From assembly GCA_002713605.1 (NCBI GenBank), contig PATL01000019.1, forward strand, positions 1 through 14,384: a stretch of DNA of 14,384 nt. The letters run 5' to 3'. This DNA is from a bacterium. Lineage in GTDB: Bacteria; Actinomycetota; Acidimicrobiia; Acidimicrobiales; UBA8592. Positions within the stretch are counted from its first letter, which is position 1, and each line of letters opens with the position of its first letter. The position numbers and the translations under genes are program-made. The notes below the pieces were generated by a model, which saw only the letters and a program-made list of their open reading frames with translations, had not been told where the DNA came from and ran no database searches. Below, in pieces: positions 6,619 through 14,147 of this stretch.

Positions 6619-7395
6619 TCATTCCTCTTCGTCAATTTCCCCACCAAGGTAACTTGCTTCTAGTAAATCTTGTCTTTCCAAAAGTTCACCTGCGGAGCCT
6701 TCTAACACGATTTCGCCATGACTCATAACATAAGCTCTATCAGCTACTTCAAGCGCTAGATGCACATGTTGTTCGACTATAAGTACTCCTGCACCTGTTT
6801 CATTCGCGATGTCTCTAACAATAGGTAAGAGCCTTTCAACGATAATTGGAGCCAAGCCTAAGCTCATTTCATCTACTAGGAGAACTTTTGGATTAGAGAC
6901 CAAAGCTCTTGCCATAGCAAGCATTTGTTGTTCTCCACCAGATAAGAGACCAGCTCGTCGATTCATCAATGGCCTTAATGCAGGGAGTAGATCTAACGCA
7001 GCTTCGTAGCCAGCATTTTGCTTACCTCTTTTCCCGCGCAAACCTAATCTTAAGTTTTCTTGAACGGTTAGTCCGAAAAATAGGGACCTGTCTTCAGGAA
7101 CATGAGCAAGTCCTAATCTGGCTGTCTTGTGAGGAGCTACTGAGTTTGCCGGCTCTCCGAGAACATTAACACTCCCTTCTAGCGCTTTAATTAGACCTGA
7201 TGTTGAGAGTAGAGTTGTTGTTTTCCCAGCACCATTTGGTCCTAACAAAGCCACTACTTCACCTTGGTTAACGTTGAGATTAACTCCCCGGATTACTGCC
7301 ACGCCGGCATAGCCTGCTGAAAGATTTTTGATCTCTACTAGATTGCTAGATTCTGTAGAAGCTACATTTGGTGATTTGGTTGAAGTATCAGCCAT
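6619..7395 (-). CDS. Branched-chain amino acid-type ABC transporter ATPase, LivF-like
   Basis: 258 residues with a complete ABC ATPase: Walker A GPNGAGKTT (52-60), signature LSGGEQQ (151-157), Walker B VLLVDE (171-176) and switch His210 in EQH. The segment HVPEDRSLFFGLTVQENL (98-115) and DEMSLGLAP after Walker B are typical of LivF rather than LivG. It would energise uptake of a small solute at the inner face of the membrane as a dimer with the LivG-like protein. The ATG overlaps the livG stop by 8 bp (7388-7395) and is preceded by GGAGAG, so the two are translationally coupled. About 18 extra polar residues precede the domain. The acidic tail EIDEEE is unusual but harmless. The solute need not be an amino acid: Liv-type systems in such genomes also take up amides, urea and aromatic acids. 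Confidence 0.92.
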   Translation of the reverse strand: MADTSTKSPNVASTESSNLVEIKNLSAGYAGVAVIRGVNLNVNQGEVVALLGPNGAGKTTTLLSTSGLIKALEGSVNVLGEPANSVAPHKTARLGLAHVPEDRSLFFGLTVQENLRLGLRGKRGKQNAGYEAALDLLPALRPLMNRRAGLLSGGEQQMLAMARALVSNPKVLLVDEMSLGLAPIIVERLLPIVRDIANETGAGVLIVEQHVHLALEVADRAYVMSHGEIVLEGSAGELLERQDLLEASYLGGEIDEEE

Positions 7396-8212
7396 TTATC
7401 TCTCCTGCTTCTTGTTGTTGGGTTCGTATACGTTCTCCCTCTTGAGCTTGTATTTCACCGGCTTGTTCACCAAGATAAGCTGCTTTTACGGCAGAACTTT
7501 CTCGAATTTGTGCAGGCGTTCCGGCGGCTATTATCTTTCCGAAATCCAAGACATAGATATAGTCACAAACGCTTAATACAAGTCCCATATCATGATCAAT
7601 TAGGAAAACGGACATGCCATGGTTCAAGAACTCTCTGAGATGACCTCCTAAGATTTGACTTTCAACGGTGTCTAGACCCGCTGCGGGTTCATCAAGAAGG
7701 ATCAGTTTGGGTTTCGCTGCTAATGCTCTCGAAACGCCTACAAGCTTGCGACGCCCATGACTAAGGTCCGTTGGCATCGCATCTGAGACGTCACTAAGGC
7801 CCATGATCTCAAGTGACCAATCAACCCGATCTTCAATTTCTTGATCCTTGCTGGATAGATGAAACATGTCGGCAATAAAGGAGTACCACTTGGTTGGATA
7901 AGCAGCAACTAGTAGGTTATCCCTAACACTCAAATCTTCAAACAGTTCAAGAGATTGGAAGGTGCGGACTAGGCCGCTTTGTGCTCGCTCATGTGGCTTC
8001 AGCTCACCGATATCTTTTTCGTCAAATATTACACTTCCTGCTGATGTCGTTACGTACCCAGTTACGGCATCGATGAAGGTAGTTTTGCCGGCACCGTTTG
8101 GGCCAATCAGTCCTACAAATTTCCCAGTAGGGATTTCTAAATCTACGTGGTCACATGCATTGAGGCCGCCGAAAGTGACTGTTAGATCCTTCGTTTCTAG
8201 AATATTTGTCAT
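7388..8212 (-). CDS. Branched-chain amino acid-type ABC transporter ATPase, LivG-like
   Basis: 274 residues. Walker A is GPNGAGKTT (37-45), the LivG-typical RTFQSLELF lies at 83-91, the signature is the variant LSHGRRK (150-156), Walker B is LILLDEP (170-176), and the H-loop His is 207. The signature has Arg where LSYGQ-type LivG proteins have Gln. After the domain a 25-residue Glu/Gln-rich tail follows. It is the partner ATPase of the LivF-like protein. Its ATG overlaps the stop of a 36-codon ORF by 4 bp (ATGA at 8209-8212); otherwise the Shine-Dalgarno is weak. No LivH or LivM permease gene adjoins, so the membrane subunits must come from another locus. Confidence 0.92.
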   Translation of the reverse strand: MTNILETKDLTVTFGGLNACDHVDLEIPTGKFVGLIGPNGAGKTTFIDAVTGYVTTSAGSVIFDEKDIGELKPHERAQSGLVRTFQSLELFEDLSVRDNLLVAAYPTKWYSFIADMFHLSSKDQEIEDRVDWSLEIMGLSDVSDAMPTDLSHGRRKLVGVSRALAAKPKLILLDEPAAGLDTVESQILGGHLREFLNHGMSVFLIDHDMGLVLSVCDYIYVLDFGKIIAAGTPAQIRESSAVKAAYLGEQAGEIQAQEGERIRTQQQEAGEING

Positions 8213-8319
8213 ACTTTTGTCTCATTGTCTTTGATGGATATTGTATCTTCATCGCCAGGTGGCTTTCTTAAAGCTACAAGAGTGTTTTTCATTAAATTTG
8301 TTTGCAATAGTGCATCCAC
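8209..8319 (-). CDS. Possible 36-residue ORF coupled to the LivG-like gene
   Basis: Starting at GTG 8317-8319, 36 codons run to a TGA that overlaps the LivG ATG by 4 bp. The start follows 22 bp after the stop of the solute-binding protein. A purine block, AAGGGGGG, ends 6 bases before the GTG and makes a fair ribosome site. The peptide begins MDALLQTNLMKNTLVALRKP and continues with a polar, acidic part (GDEDTISIKD). No family recognised. It occupies the spot where livH and livM normally sit. It may be a leader peptide coupling translation of the ATPases, a remnant, or chance. Confidence 0.35.
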   Translation of the reverse strand: MDALLQTNLMKNTLVALRKPPGDEDTISIKDNETKV

Positions 8320-8341
8320 TTATATCCCCCCTTACAGCTAA

Positions 8342-9898
8342 TCAGTTTACTGCTGATCGAGGATTACTTTCTGCGGCACGGAGGATGAGGTCCGTAGCAT
8401 CGAGTAGTTCCTCACCTAGTGGTCCGTATTCAAACTGACCGCCAGGTCCAGACCATATGAAGTATCCAGATGACTTCTGGCAAACAGAAATGAATTCGTT
8501 ATTGTTAGTTGTGCAGTCAAGTGGAATAGCTATGCCAGGTCGGTTCATATTATCTTGTGTAGCCAGGAAGTTTGAGAATCCTTCAGGGTCATTATCGATA
8601 TCCCCACCGGCTTCTATAAAGCGCGTCATTTGAATTATGCCAGCTATCAATACATCGTGCCCGACTTCCATAAAGTTTGACTTCGGAGCTGTAGGTCCGT
8701 ACCTGTCGATGCTTGCATTTCTCCACTCGTTATATTTCGTTGTGTATGGATCCCAAAGATCTGGCCTGTCAGGAATACAGCATGATGATCCAAAGTGAAC
8801 TCCAGCTGATGCTGGGTTTGAGGTTACAGAGTCATCTCTACAAGACCCAGAAGCGACAACACCTCCGTTATACCCTTTTGATGAAAGTGATGAGAGAACC
8901 TCGTTACAGTCTGAAGCTTGCAGACCGAGGTAAATCCAAGCGTTGTCAGAACCATCAACAAACTCAAGTACTTGTTGGGCTACTGCATCAGTATCTGATG
9001 GGTCACCAGGTACATCTGGGATACCGGTCCAGTCTTCTCGAGCAATTGCGCCTTCATCAGTTAGCTGTTGCAACATGCGCTCTCCAGTATCTTCGTAGCA
9101 AACAAGACCAGGTTCAGTATCAGAGTAAAGAATTACGTACTTGTCAGCAGCGAGTGTCTCAACGCCGTATTGCATAGCTGAAGGGAACGCTGAAGCACAA
9201 CCACCTTCAGTCGAGATGATTCCGGGAGTATTAAAATCTTCAACGAAGATCGGTACTGTTTGCATAATTGCTAATCCGGCTCCTGTTAGTGTTGGCCACA
9301 GAAGTGGGTTGAAGAAGTCAATTCCCTGTATGTGCAGTTGTGGTCGAGTATCTGTAACACTGTTGGCGCATGCAACTGCTTCGTTAGGGTCTAGTCCATC
9401 TACGCAAGACTCTAGCTCAACTGGTCGCCCATTCATTCCACCCATCGTTTCATTAACAGTCCTTACAGCTGCTTCAATACCCTCACGTATCTCAGGGAAA
9501 GAACCTTGTGATGCTCTCTCAATATTGATCAGGGTGATAAGAATTGGCTCTAGGCTATTATCTGCAACTACTGTTCCGCCATCAACAATTGACTCCCAAA
9601 GTTCGGCTCCATCGCCATTAAGACTATCGGCGGCTGTTCCAGCTACTTCATCAGAATGATCTTCACCACCTGAATGGTCATGCCCATCATCGTCTGATTG
9701 ATCATGGTCATCATCGTTATCAACAGGTTCTGAACCTGAAGTTGAATCTGAACTTTGTTCAGGTCTGTCTTCGCCTAAGATACTGTTATCGCTGATAATC
9801 CCACTGTCACTATCATCGTTATCACCACTGCAGGCACCTGCGAACAAGGTAAATGCGAAGATGATTGAGAGAAGCTTTAATGAATTGCTTCTTCTCAA
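8342..9898 (-). CDS. Lipoprotein solute-binding protein, Liv-type (periplasmic binding protein type 1 fold)
   Basis: The chosen start is TTG 9898 (518 residues). GGGAGGA lies 3 bases before it, and translation then begins directly with a signal peptide: LRRSNSLK, a hydrophobic LLSIIFAFTLFAGA, and lipobox Cys23. An in-frame ATG at 9982 would add 28 residues that look unlike a signal and bury the ribosome site. Residues 24 to about 100 are an acidic, low-complexity linker; 60-84 are almost only Asp, His, Ser, Gly and Glu, with His at 65, 73, 75 and 81. From about 110 the ligand-binding domain follows (TVNETMGGMNGRPVELESC, DTEPGLVCYEDTG, SSKGYNGGVVASGSC). Several Cys suggest disulfides outside the cell. 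It should deliver a small organic solute to the LivFG ATPases encoded just downstream. Ligand unknown; being beside CoA ligase and crotonase genes hints at a carboxylic acid. Confidence 0.88.
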   Translation of the reverse strand: MRRSNSLKLLSIIFAFTLFAGACSGDNDDSDSGIISDNSILGEDRPEQSSDSTSGSEPVDNDDDHDQSDDDGHDHSGGEDHSDEVAGTAADSLNGDGAELWESIVDGGTVVADNSLEPILITLINIERASQGSFPEIREGIEAAVRTVNETMGGMNGRPVELESCVDGLDPNEAVACANSVTDTRPQLHIQGIDFFNPLLWPTLTGAGLAIMQTVPIFVEDFNTPGIISTEGGCASAFPSAMQYGVETLAADKYVILYSDTEPGLVCYEDTGERMLQQLTDEGAIAREDWTGIPDVPGDPSDTDAVAQQVLEFVDGSDNAWIYLGLQASDCNEVLSSLSSKGYNGGVVASGSCRDDSVTSNPASAGVHFGSSCCIPDRPDLWDPYTTKYNEWRNASIDRYGPTAPKSNFMEVGHDVLIAGIIQMTRFIEAGGDIDNDPEGFSNFLATQDNMNRPGIAIPLDCTTNNNEFISVCQKSSGYFIWSGPGGQFEYGPLGEELLDATDLILRAAESNPRSAVN

Positions 9899-10014
9899 GG
9901 GTCCTCCCCCCCAATTTTCATCGCTCAACATTTCTTGAACTGATGATTTTTGACGATACCCCATGACACCGACACTAATCAAAAATCCGGTTAAAACTAT
10001 CCGATTGAGGGGAA

Positions 10015-10043
10015 ATATAAAAATTTTCTCCTAATTGTCACAA
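10015..10043 (-). promoter_or_regulatory. Possible promoter for the solute-binding protein and transporter genes
   Basis: On the minus strand TTGTGA (10038-10043) is followed after 17 bases by TTATAT (10015-10020). Transcription would begin near 10008, leaving a leader of about 110 bases before TTG 9898. The match is moderate and the site was found by eye in an AT-rich gap, so chance is possible. Confidence 0.3.
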
Positions 10044-10065
10044 ATTCGTAAACTTATCGCAGGAG

Positions 10066-10890
10066 TTAACTTTCTTCTCGGTAGTCTCCAAAGTCTCTGT
10101 CACGTTCGCTGAGGCTTTCTTTAAGGTCTCTTTTGCTAAGTTTGCCCATGTACTCCTTAGAAGAACTTTGGTGAAACCCCAAGGCTTGTATATCTGCAGT
10201 TGCTCTTATTCCGTTTCGTATTCCGGCAGCTTCCATAGCTCGATGTGCAGCTCTCTTGTTAAGGGCCAACAAATCATTAGGTATCTTTGCAATTCTTTTG
10301 GCAATTTCTAAGACAGCATTGTCAAGAGTTTCTTTGGGGAATGATCTGTTCGCCATTCCGGAAGCAACCGCTTCTACTCCGCTCATATGATCTCCGGTCA
10401 AAAGTGCTTCCATTCCCCTCCGCATACCCATCATCCATGTCTGCCATTGCATATCAGGGGGTGACATTAAACGTACGGGGGGATAACCGATTTTTGCATC
10501 TTCCGAAACGTATATTAGGTCGCAGGCATTTGCTAACTCGGTTCCTCCCGCCAAGCACCAACCGTGCACTTGGGCAATGACAGGTGTTGACATATCCCAA
10601 ATCTCAAACCAGTTATTGACAACATGCCTTGACCACCAGCCATCTGTTTTCGCAATTGATCTTTCAACAGAGTGGTTGGGTTGGGATAGATCGTAGCCAG
10701 CGGAGAATGCTTCTCCAGATCCTCGGATTATCATGACTGAGACGCTTTTATCTCTGTCTCCTTCGCGGAGCCCTTCAAAGAGTTGGTTACGGACTTCGTC
10801 ATTAAGAGCGTTTCTCTTCTCGGGTCTATTCAACGTTAGTCTTAGAATTTTTTCAGAAGGTTGGTCTATAAGTACTTTTGCTTCAGTCAT
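10066..10890 (-). CDS. Enoyl-CoA hydratase/isomerase (crotonase) family protein, one catalytic Glu missing
   Basis: 274 residues with the crotonase core: LNRPEKRNALN (20-30), the oxyanion-hole region GSGEAFSAGYDL (57-68), and GWCLAGGTELANACDL (110-125), where Glu118 matches rat enoyl-CoA hydratase Glu144. Exactly 20 residues on, where Glu164 should be, stands Pro138 (IGYPPVRLM). A standard syn-hydratase reaction needs both, so isomerisation, hydrolysis, retro-aldol or another CoA-thioester chemistry is more likely. A Trp/Met-rich patch (DMQWQTWMMGMRRGM, 146-160) lies at the acyl pocket. It is soluble. The gene follows the CoA ligase by 34 bp on the same strand, suggesting it acts on that ligase's product. 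The Shine-Dalgarno is poor, which fits translation from an operon message. Confidence 0.88.
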   Translation of the reverse strand: MTEAKVLIDQPSEKILRLTLNRPEKRNALNDEVRNQLFEGLREGDRDKSVSVMIIRGSGEAFSAGYDLSQPNHSVERSIAKTDGWWSRHVVNNWFEIWDMSTPVIAQVHGWCLAGGTELANACDLIYVSEDAKIGYPPVRLMSPPDMQWQTWMMGMRRGMEALLTGDHMSGVEAVASGMANRSFPKETLDNAVLEIAKRIAKIPNDLLALNKRAAHRAMEAAGIRNGIRATADIQALGFHQSSSKEYMGKLSKRDLKESLSERDRDFGDYREES

Positions 10891-10924
10891 TGTTATTTCG
10901 TGGCCGTTTCGTATTTGTATTCTT

Positions 10925-12460
10925 TTAATTTAATTCACCATTGAGGTAAGCATCTCGGAGCTTTCGTTTATTAATTTTGCCCATAGTGTTCCGAAGAAGC
11001 GTGGGGACTGCGACATATGAGCGTGGGCATTTGTAGTGGCTAAGTCTATCCCGAAGCCAATTGGACATTTCTTCCACGTTAATTGTAGAGGTATGTTCTG
11101 TTGGGACAATGAGAGCAACTAGTTCTTCTCCTAAGTCTTTATGAGGAATCCCAATACAGCCGACGTCTGCAACATCGTGGTGGTCGATTAGTATTTGCTC
11201 TGCCTCAGCGGGGTAAAGGTTTACACCACCAGAAACGACCATATCGCTAAAACGGTCAGTTATAAATACGTACCCTTTTTCGTTGATATACCCAATCTCT
11301 CCTAATGTAAAAAGGCCCGGTTCAGGGTTTGCTTGAGCGGTTTTTTTAGGGTCATTGGGATAAATTATTCCTCGCTCTGTCGAGTCACGGAAGAATAGTC
11401 TTCCTTCTGTTCCTATTGGAAGTTCATTAAGGTCCTCGTCTAGAACATAAGCTGTGAAAGGCGGAATTGCTTTACCTACAGAACCTGGATTTTTCAACCA
11501 TTCTTCACTAGTTATCGCACAGACTGTTCCAACTTCACTAGCGCCGTATGCGTCTCTAAATATTGGACCCCACCAATCAATCATTTCTCGCATCACATCA
11601 ACGGGGCACTTCGCTCCCGTATGCGCTGCAAATTTCATTGAAGATACGTCATACTTTTCTTTTACATCATCTGGTAAGGCAAGCATTCTGACAAAATGTG
11701 TTGGCACCATTAATGCTGACTCTGTTTTATATTTTTCAATTGTCGCAAGTGTGGTTTCAGCGTCAAACCTTCCGAGTATCACAGAAGGTATCCCTAAAGT
11801 AAGAAGCCTCATTCCTGATAGTGGTCCAGTGTGATACATCGGGCCAACGACGAGGTGAGTGCCGAACTCGGCAAAGCCACTTTGGCTCAGTCCTTTTATA
11901 TGCTCGGTCATTGTTGAACCACCTGCAAACATTGTAGGTGGGAGTTCGGTTCCTTTAGGTAAGCCAGTTGTGCCTGAGGTATAGAGTAGATTAGGTCTGG
12001 GGACTACTTTATCAGGGCAAGGTTTAGGTGAACCTGTGAGTAACCAATCATCCCAATCGGTGATTTCTTCGTATTCTTGACAATTCCACCCTACGACTAG
12101 AGCAATGCCGGCTTCTTGTGAAGCTTGGATAGCTCGTTCAGCCGTTTTATCATCAGCAAATACAATTTGGCTTTCCGAATCTTTTAGAATATAGCTTGCT
12201 TCTTCAGCAGTTAGATGGAAATTTACGGGGACAGAGGAGGCGCCACCGAACAAGCCACCAAGATGAGCTAAAGCAGTTTCTGATGAGTTTTCTGCAAAAA
12301 CTGCAATTCGGCGTTTTTCGCCCAGATCTGCTTCCAAGATCAGATTTGCTGCCCGGTTTATGATCTCGTCAACTTGTTCCCATGTTAGAGACTTAGAGGG
12401 GTCAGTCATAGCTGGTGAATTAGGTGTTCTAACTGCTTGTTCTTGTGCAAATTTTGGCAT
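10925..12460 (-). CDS. AMP-dependent acyl-CoA synthetase (FadD/ANL family)
   Basis: 511 residues, the usual length for fatty-acid or aromatic-acid CoA ligases. The ATP loop is YTSGTTGLPKG (160-170), YGASEVG (305-311) is the second adenylate motif, TDRFSDMVVSGGVNLYPAE (401-419) is the hinge region, and the catalytic Lys495 lies in NTMGK. The usual Asp of TGD that holds the ribose is Glu388 here (LGEIGY), a conservative change. The enzyme would convert a carboxylic acid, ATP and CoA to acyl-CoA, AMP and pyrophosphate. AGAGGAATA precedes the ATG, a good ribosome site. It begins the minus-strand block that continues with the crotonase and the uptake system, which fits import, activation and breakdown of one acid. 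Substrate not determinable. Confidence 0.92.
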   Translation of the reverse strand: MPKFAQEQAVRTPNSPAMTDPSKSLTWEQVDEIINRAANLILEADLGEKRRIAVFAENSSETALAHLGGLFGGASSVPVNFHLTAEEASYILKDSESQIVFADDKTAERAIQASQEAGIALVVGWNCQEYEEITDWDDWLLTGSPKPCPDKVVPRPNLLYTSGTTGLPKGTELPPTMFAGGSTMTEHIKGLSQSGFAEFGTHLVVGPMYHTGPLSGMRLLTLGIPSVILGRFDAETTLATIEKYKTESALMVPTHFVRMLALPDDVKEKYDVSSMKFAAHTGAKCPVDVMREMIDWWGPIFRDAYGASEVGTVCAITSEEWLKNPGSVGKAIPPFTAYVLDEDLNELPIGTEGRLFFRDSTERGIIYPNDPKKTAQANPEPGLFTLGEIGYINEKGYVFITDRFSDMVVSGGVNLYPAEAEQILIDHHDVADVGCIGIPHKDLGEELVALIVPTEHTSTINVEEMSNWLRDRLSHYKCPRSYVAVPTLLRNTMGKINKRKLRDAYLNGELN

Positions 12461-12796
12461 TATTCCTCTAATTTCATCACTGATTGGTTATCTTCATATT
12501 CTCTCTAACGAGAGAAGATTTGATTGTTGTACCCATTTCTTGATTGGGTCTGATATTGAGATTAGACCATCTGATCTGGAAATTGCTATTGCTACTATAA
12601 GAGCCCATTACGCTATGGTTCGCCGTATCTAATCCTTGTTGGACATTGTGGATAATATTCTTGCTGGGGAAGGGAAGCAACGGATCATTACCGCTTTGAT
12701 ATGTCTTACTCTTAGAATGCATAACAGTACGATTCCAATCACCTTTAGAGATAATTGATTAGATAGGTTAATCACTAACTCTTTATTCTGAAGAGG
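12461..12796 (-). other. 336-bp stretch without a convincing gene; leader of the CoA ligase
   Basis: This gap lies between the ugd stop and the ligase start and should contain the ligase promoter; no clear boxes were found. It holds a strong hairpin (12499-12516). It also holds two same-register opposing frames. One is a minus frame of 81 codons (12722-12477), rich in Ser and Asn, with no family. The other is a plus frame, protein-like from about 12480 to 12762, broken only by TAA 12630-12632 and lacking an ATG start. Neither can be called a gene with confidence. No tRNA or T-box sequence was recognised. Confidence 0.4.
12499..12516. other. Perfect 7-bp hairpin in the ligase leader
   Basis: TTCTCTC-TAAC-GAGAGAA pairs perfectly over 7 bp with a 4-nt loop, 38 bases upstream of the ligase ATG. 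An alternative pairing exists: ATCTTC (about 12490-12495) can pair with GAAGAT (12514-12519), so the RNA could take two forms. No T-run follows on either strand, so it is not an ordinary terminator. Confidence 0.4.
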
Positions 12797-14074
12797 TCAA
12801 GTACCCATACCAATGTAGGTAAATCCTAAATTTTCCATTTCAGCTCTGTTAAAGATATTTCTACTATCTATTAGATTCAGATTACGCATCAATGATGCAA
12901 CCTTTTCCATATCTATTTGATTAAATTCTTTCCACTCGGTCAATACCACCAACGCATCAGATCCACTTACACATTTGTATGGGTTATTTTCAATAATCGT
13001 TGATGGCAGTTGTGGGAGCTTCTCTTTGACAGTGGGATCAAAGGCGCATATCTCGTAGTCTGCTTTCTCTAATCTCTGGAGTACTTCAACAGCGGGAGAA
13101 TGCCGGAGATCATCTGTTCCTGCTTTAAACGTGAGCCCCCATGCGGCTATCTTTCCCTTCTCATGATTGCTCGGAATAACTTCTTCTACTTTTCGGGCCG
13201 TTCGGTCTAAGTGTTTCTGATTCAGATCAATAGTGTGCTCAAGAAGCGTGAAATCAAAACCAAATGAACGTGCTACTTGAGCAAGAGAGGCACTATCTTT
13301 CGGGAAGCATGACCCACCCCAACCAGGACCGGGTTTCATATAGTCTGTGCCTATTCGAGGATCATGACCAATACCATCTGTTACATCTTCTATATCTGCT
13401 CCAGACATTTCGCATAGAGTAGCTATCTCGTTAACAAAGGTAAGTTTCATAGCAAGGAAGGCATTTGCTGTGTGTTTAATCAGTTCTGCTGATTCCCAAC
13501 TACTCGTTAGAACAGGAGCGTCTACTTTTAAATACAATTCAGCCACCCTCTCAGAAAGCTCCCTTGTGTTCGCTCCTATAACTATTCTGCTGGGTTCAAG
13601 GAAATCTCTTATAGCGTTTCCTTCAGAGAGGAATTCAGGATTTGAAACAACATGTACATCAGTTCTCGCAAGAGACTCTTGTAACTTCTTTGCAGTCCCT
13701 AACGGAACTGTTGACTTATTAATAACAATTGAATTTGGCTGCAACACCGAAACTATTTCGTTGATTCCTGCTTCAAAGAAAGATAGGTCAGAGCTACCGT
13801 CGGAATTTGCAGGAGTTGGGAGGCATAGGAAATGAAATTCTGCATTCTCTGAAGCGTTTGATGCCCCCAAAACAAATGAGAGTTTCTTTGACTTGACAAC
13901 ATCACTTACTAGCTCATCAAGCCCCGGTTCATAAAAGGGAATTTTGCCAGCTCGCAAGCTTTCAACACGGCCATTGTTATTATCGGCAATCACTACGTCA
14001 TGCCCAAGGTAAGCTAGGCAAGCACCCGTGGTGAGACCTACATAACCCGCTCCGATTACAGCTATTTTTGCCAT
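12797..14074 (-). CDS. ugd: UDP-glucose 6-dehydrogenase
   Basis: 425 residues from ATG 14074. AAGGA lies 5 bases upstream. The longer frame from TTG 14101 is rejected because that codon sits inside the likely -10 box. The N-terminal Rossmann motif is GAGYVGL (8-14), STVPLGT follows at 121-127, NPEFLSEG at 145-152, and the catalytic Cys256 is in GPGWGGSCFPKD (249-260). GLTFKAGTDDLRHSP (313-327) is the C-terminal UDP-binding signature. The enzyme oxidises UDP-glucose to UDP-glucuronate with two NAD+, feeding capsule, exopolysaccharide or glycolipid synthesis in the cytoplasm. Related UDP-sugar or UDP-ManNAc dehydrogenases share the fold, but the GGSCFPKD and FKAGTDD wording is that of the UDP-glucose branch. 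No polysaccharide genes adjoin, so it seems unrelated to the catabolic neighbours. Confidence 0.93.
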   Translation of the reverse strand: MAKIAVIGAGYVGLTTGACLAYLGHDVVIADNNNGRVESLRAGKIPFYEPGLDELVSDVVKSKKLSFVLGASNASENAEFHFLCLPTPANSDGSSDLSFFEAGINEIVSVLQPNSIVINKSTVPLGTAKKLQESLARTDVHVVSNPEFLSEGNAIRDFLEPSRIVIGANTRELSERVAELYLKVDAPVLTSSWESAELIKHTANAFLAMKLTFVNEIATLCEMSGADIEDVTDGIGHDPRIGTDYMKPGPGWGGSCFPKDSASLAQVARSFGFDFTLLEHTIDLNQKHLDRTARKVEEVIPSNHEKGKIAAWGLTFKAGTDDLRHSPAVEVLQRLEKADYEICAFDPTVKEKLPQLPSTIIENNPYKCVSGSDALVVLTEWKEFNQIDMEKVASLMRNLNLIDSRNIFNRAEMENLGFTYIGMGT

Positions 14075-14101
14075 TGTTCCTTCTAGAACTTCCCCACTCA
14101 A

Positions 14102-14132
14102 ATTGTACCTACGTAAAAGCTTAAATTGTCAA
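14102..14132 (-). promoter_or_regulatory. Promoter of ugd
   Basis: On the minus strand TTGACA (14127-14132), a full -35 match, is followed by TACAAT (14102-14107), five of six for -10. The 19-base spacing is longer than ideal. Transcription would start about 20 bases before ATG 14074, leaving room for the AAGGA ribosome site. This also argues against the TTG start at 14101. Confidence 0.5.
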
Positions 14133-14147
14133 CGAATTCTTGAATGG

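Noticed and set aside
8713..9659. Plus-strand frames of 154 and 172 codons opposite the solute-binding protein
   Set aside because: They mirror a well-supported lipoprotein gene. Their peptides are low-complexity and show no family features.
9899..9982. Upstream ATG 9982 as start of the solute-binding protein
   Set aside because: It would place 28 polar residues before the signal peptide and bury the GGGAGGA ribosome site that precedes TTG 9898.
12477..12722. 81-codon minus frame upstream of the CoA ligase
   Set aside because: Ser/Asn-rich sequence without structure, no ribosome site and no family. It may just reflect the opposing frame; described with the gap instead.
12778..12796. CTCTT/AAGAG stem at the end of ugd as a terminator
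   Set aside because: Only 5 AT-rich base pairs and no T-run after it on the minus strand.
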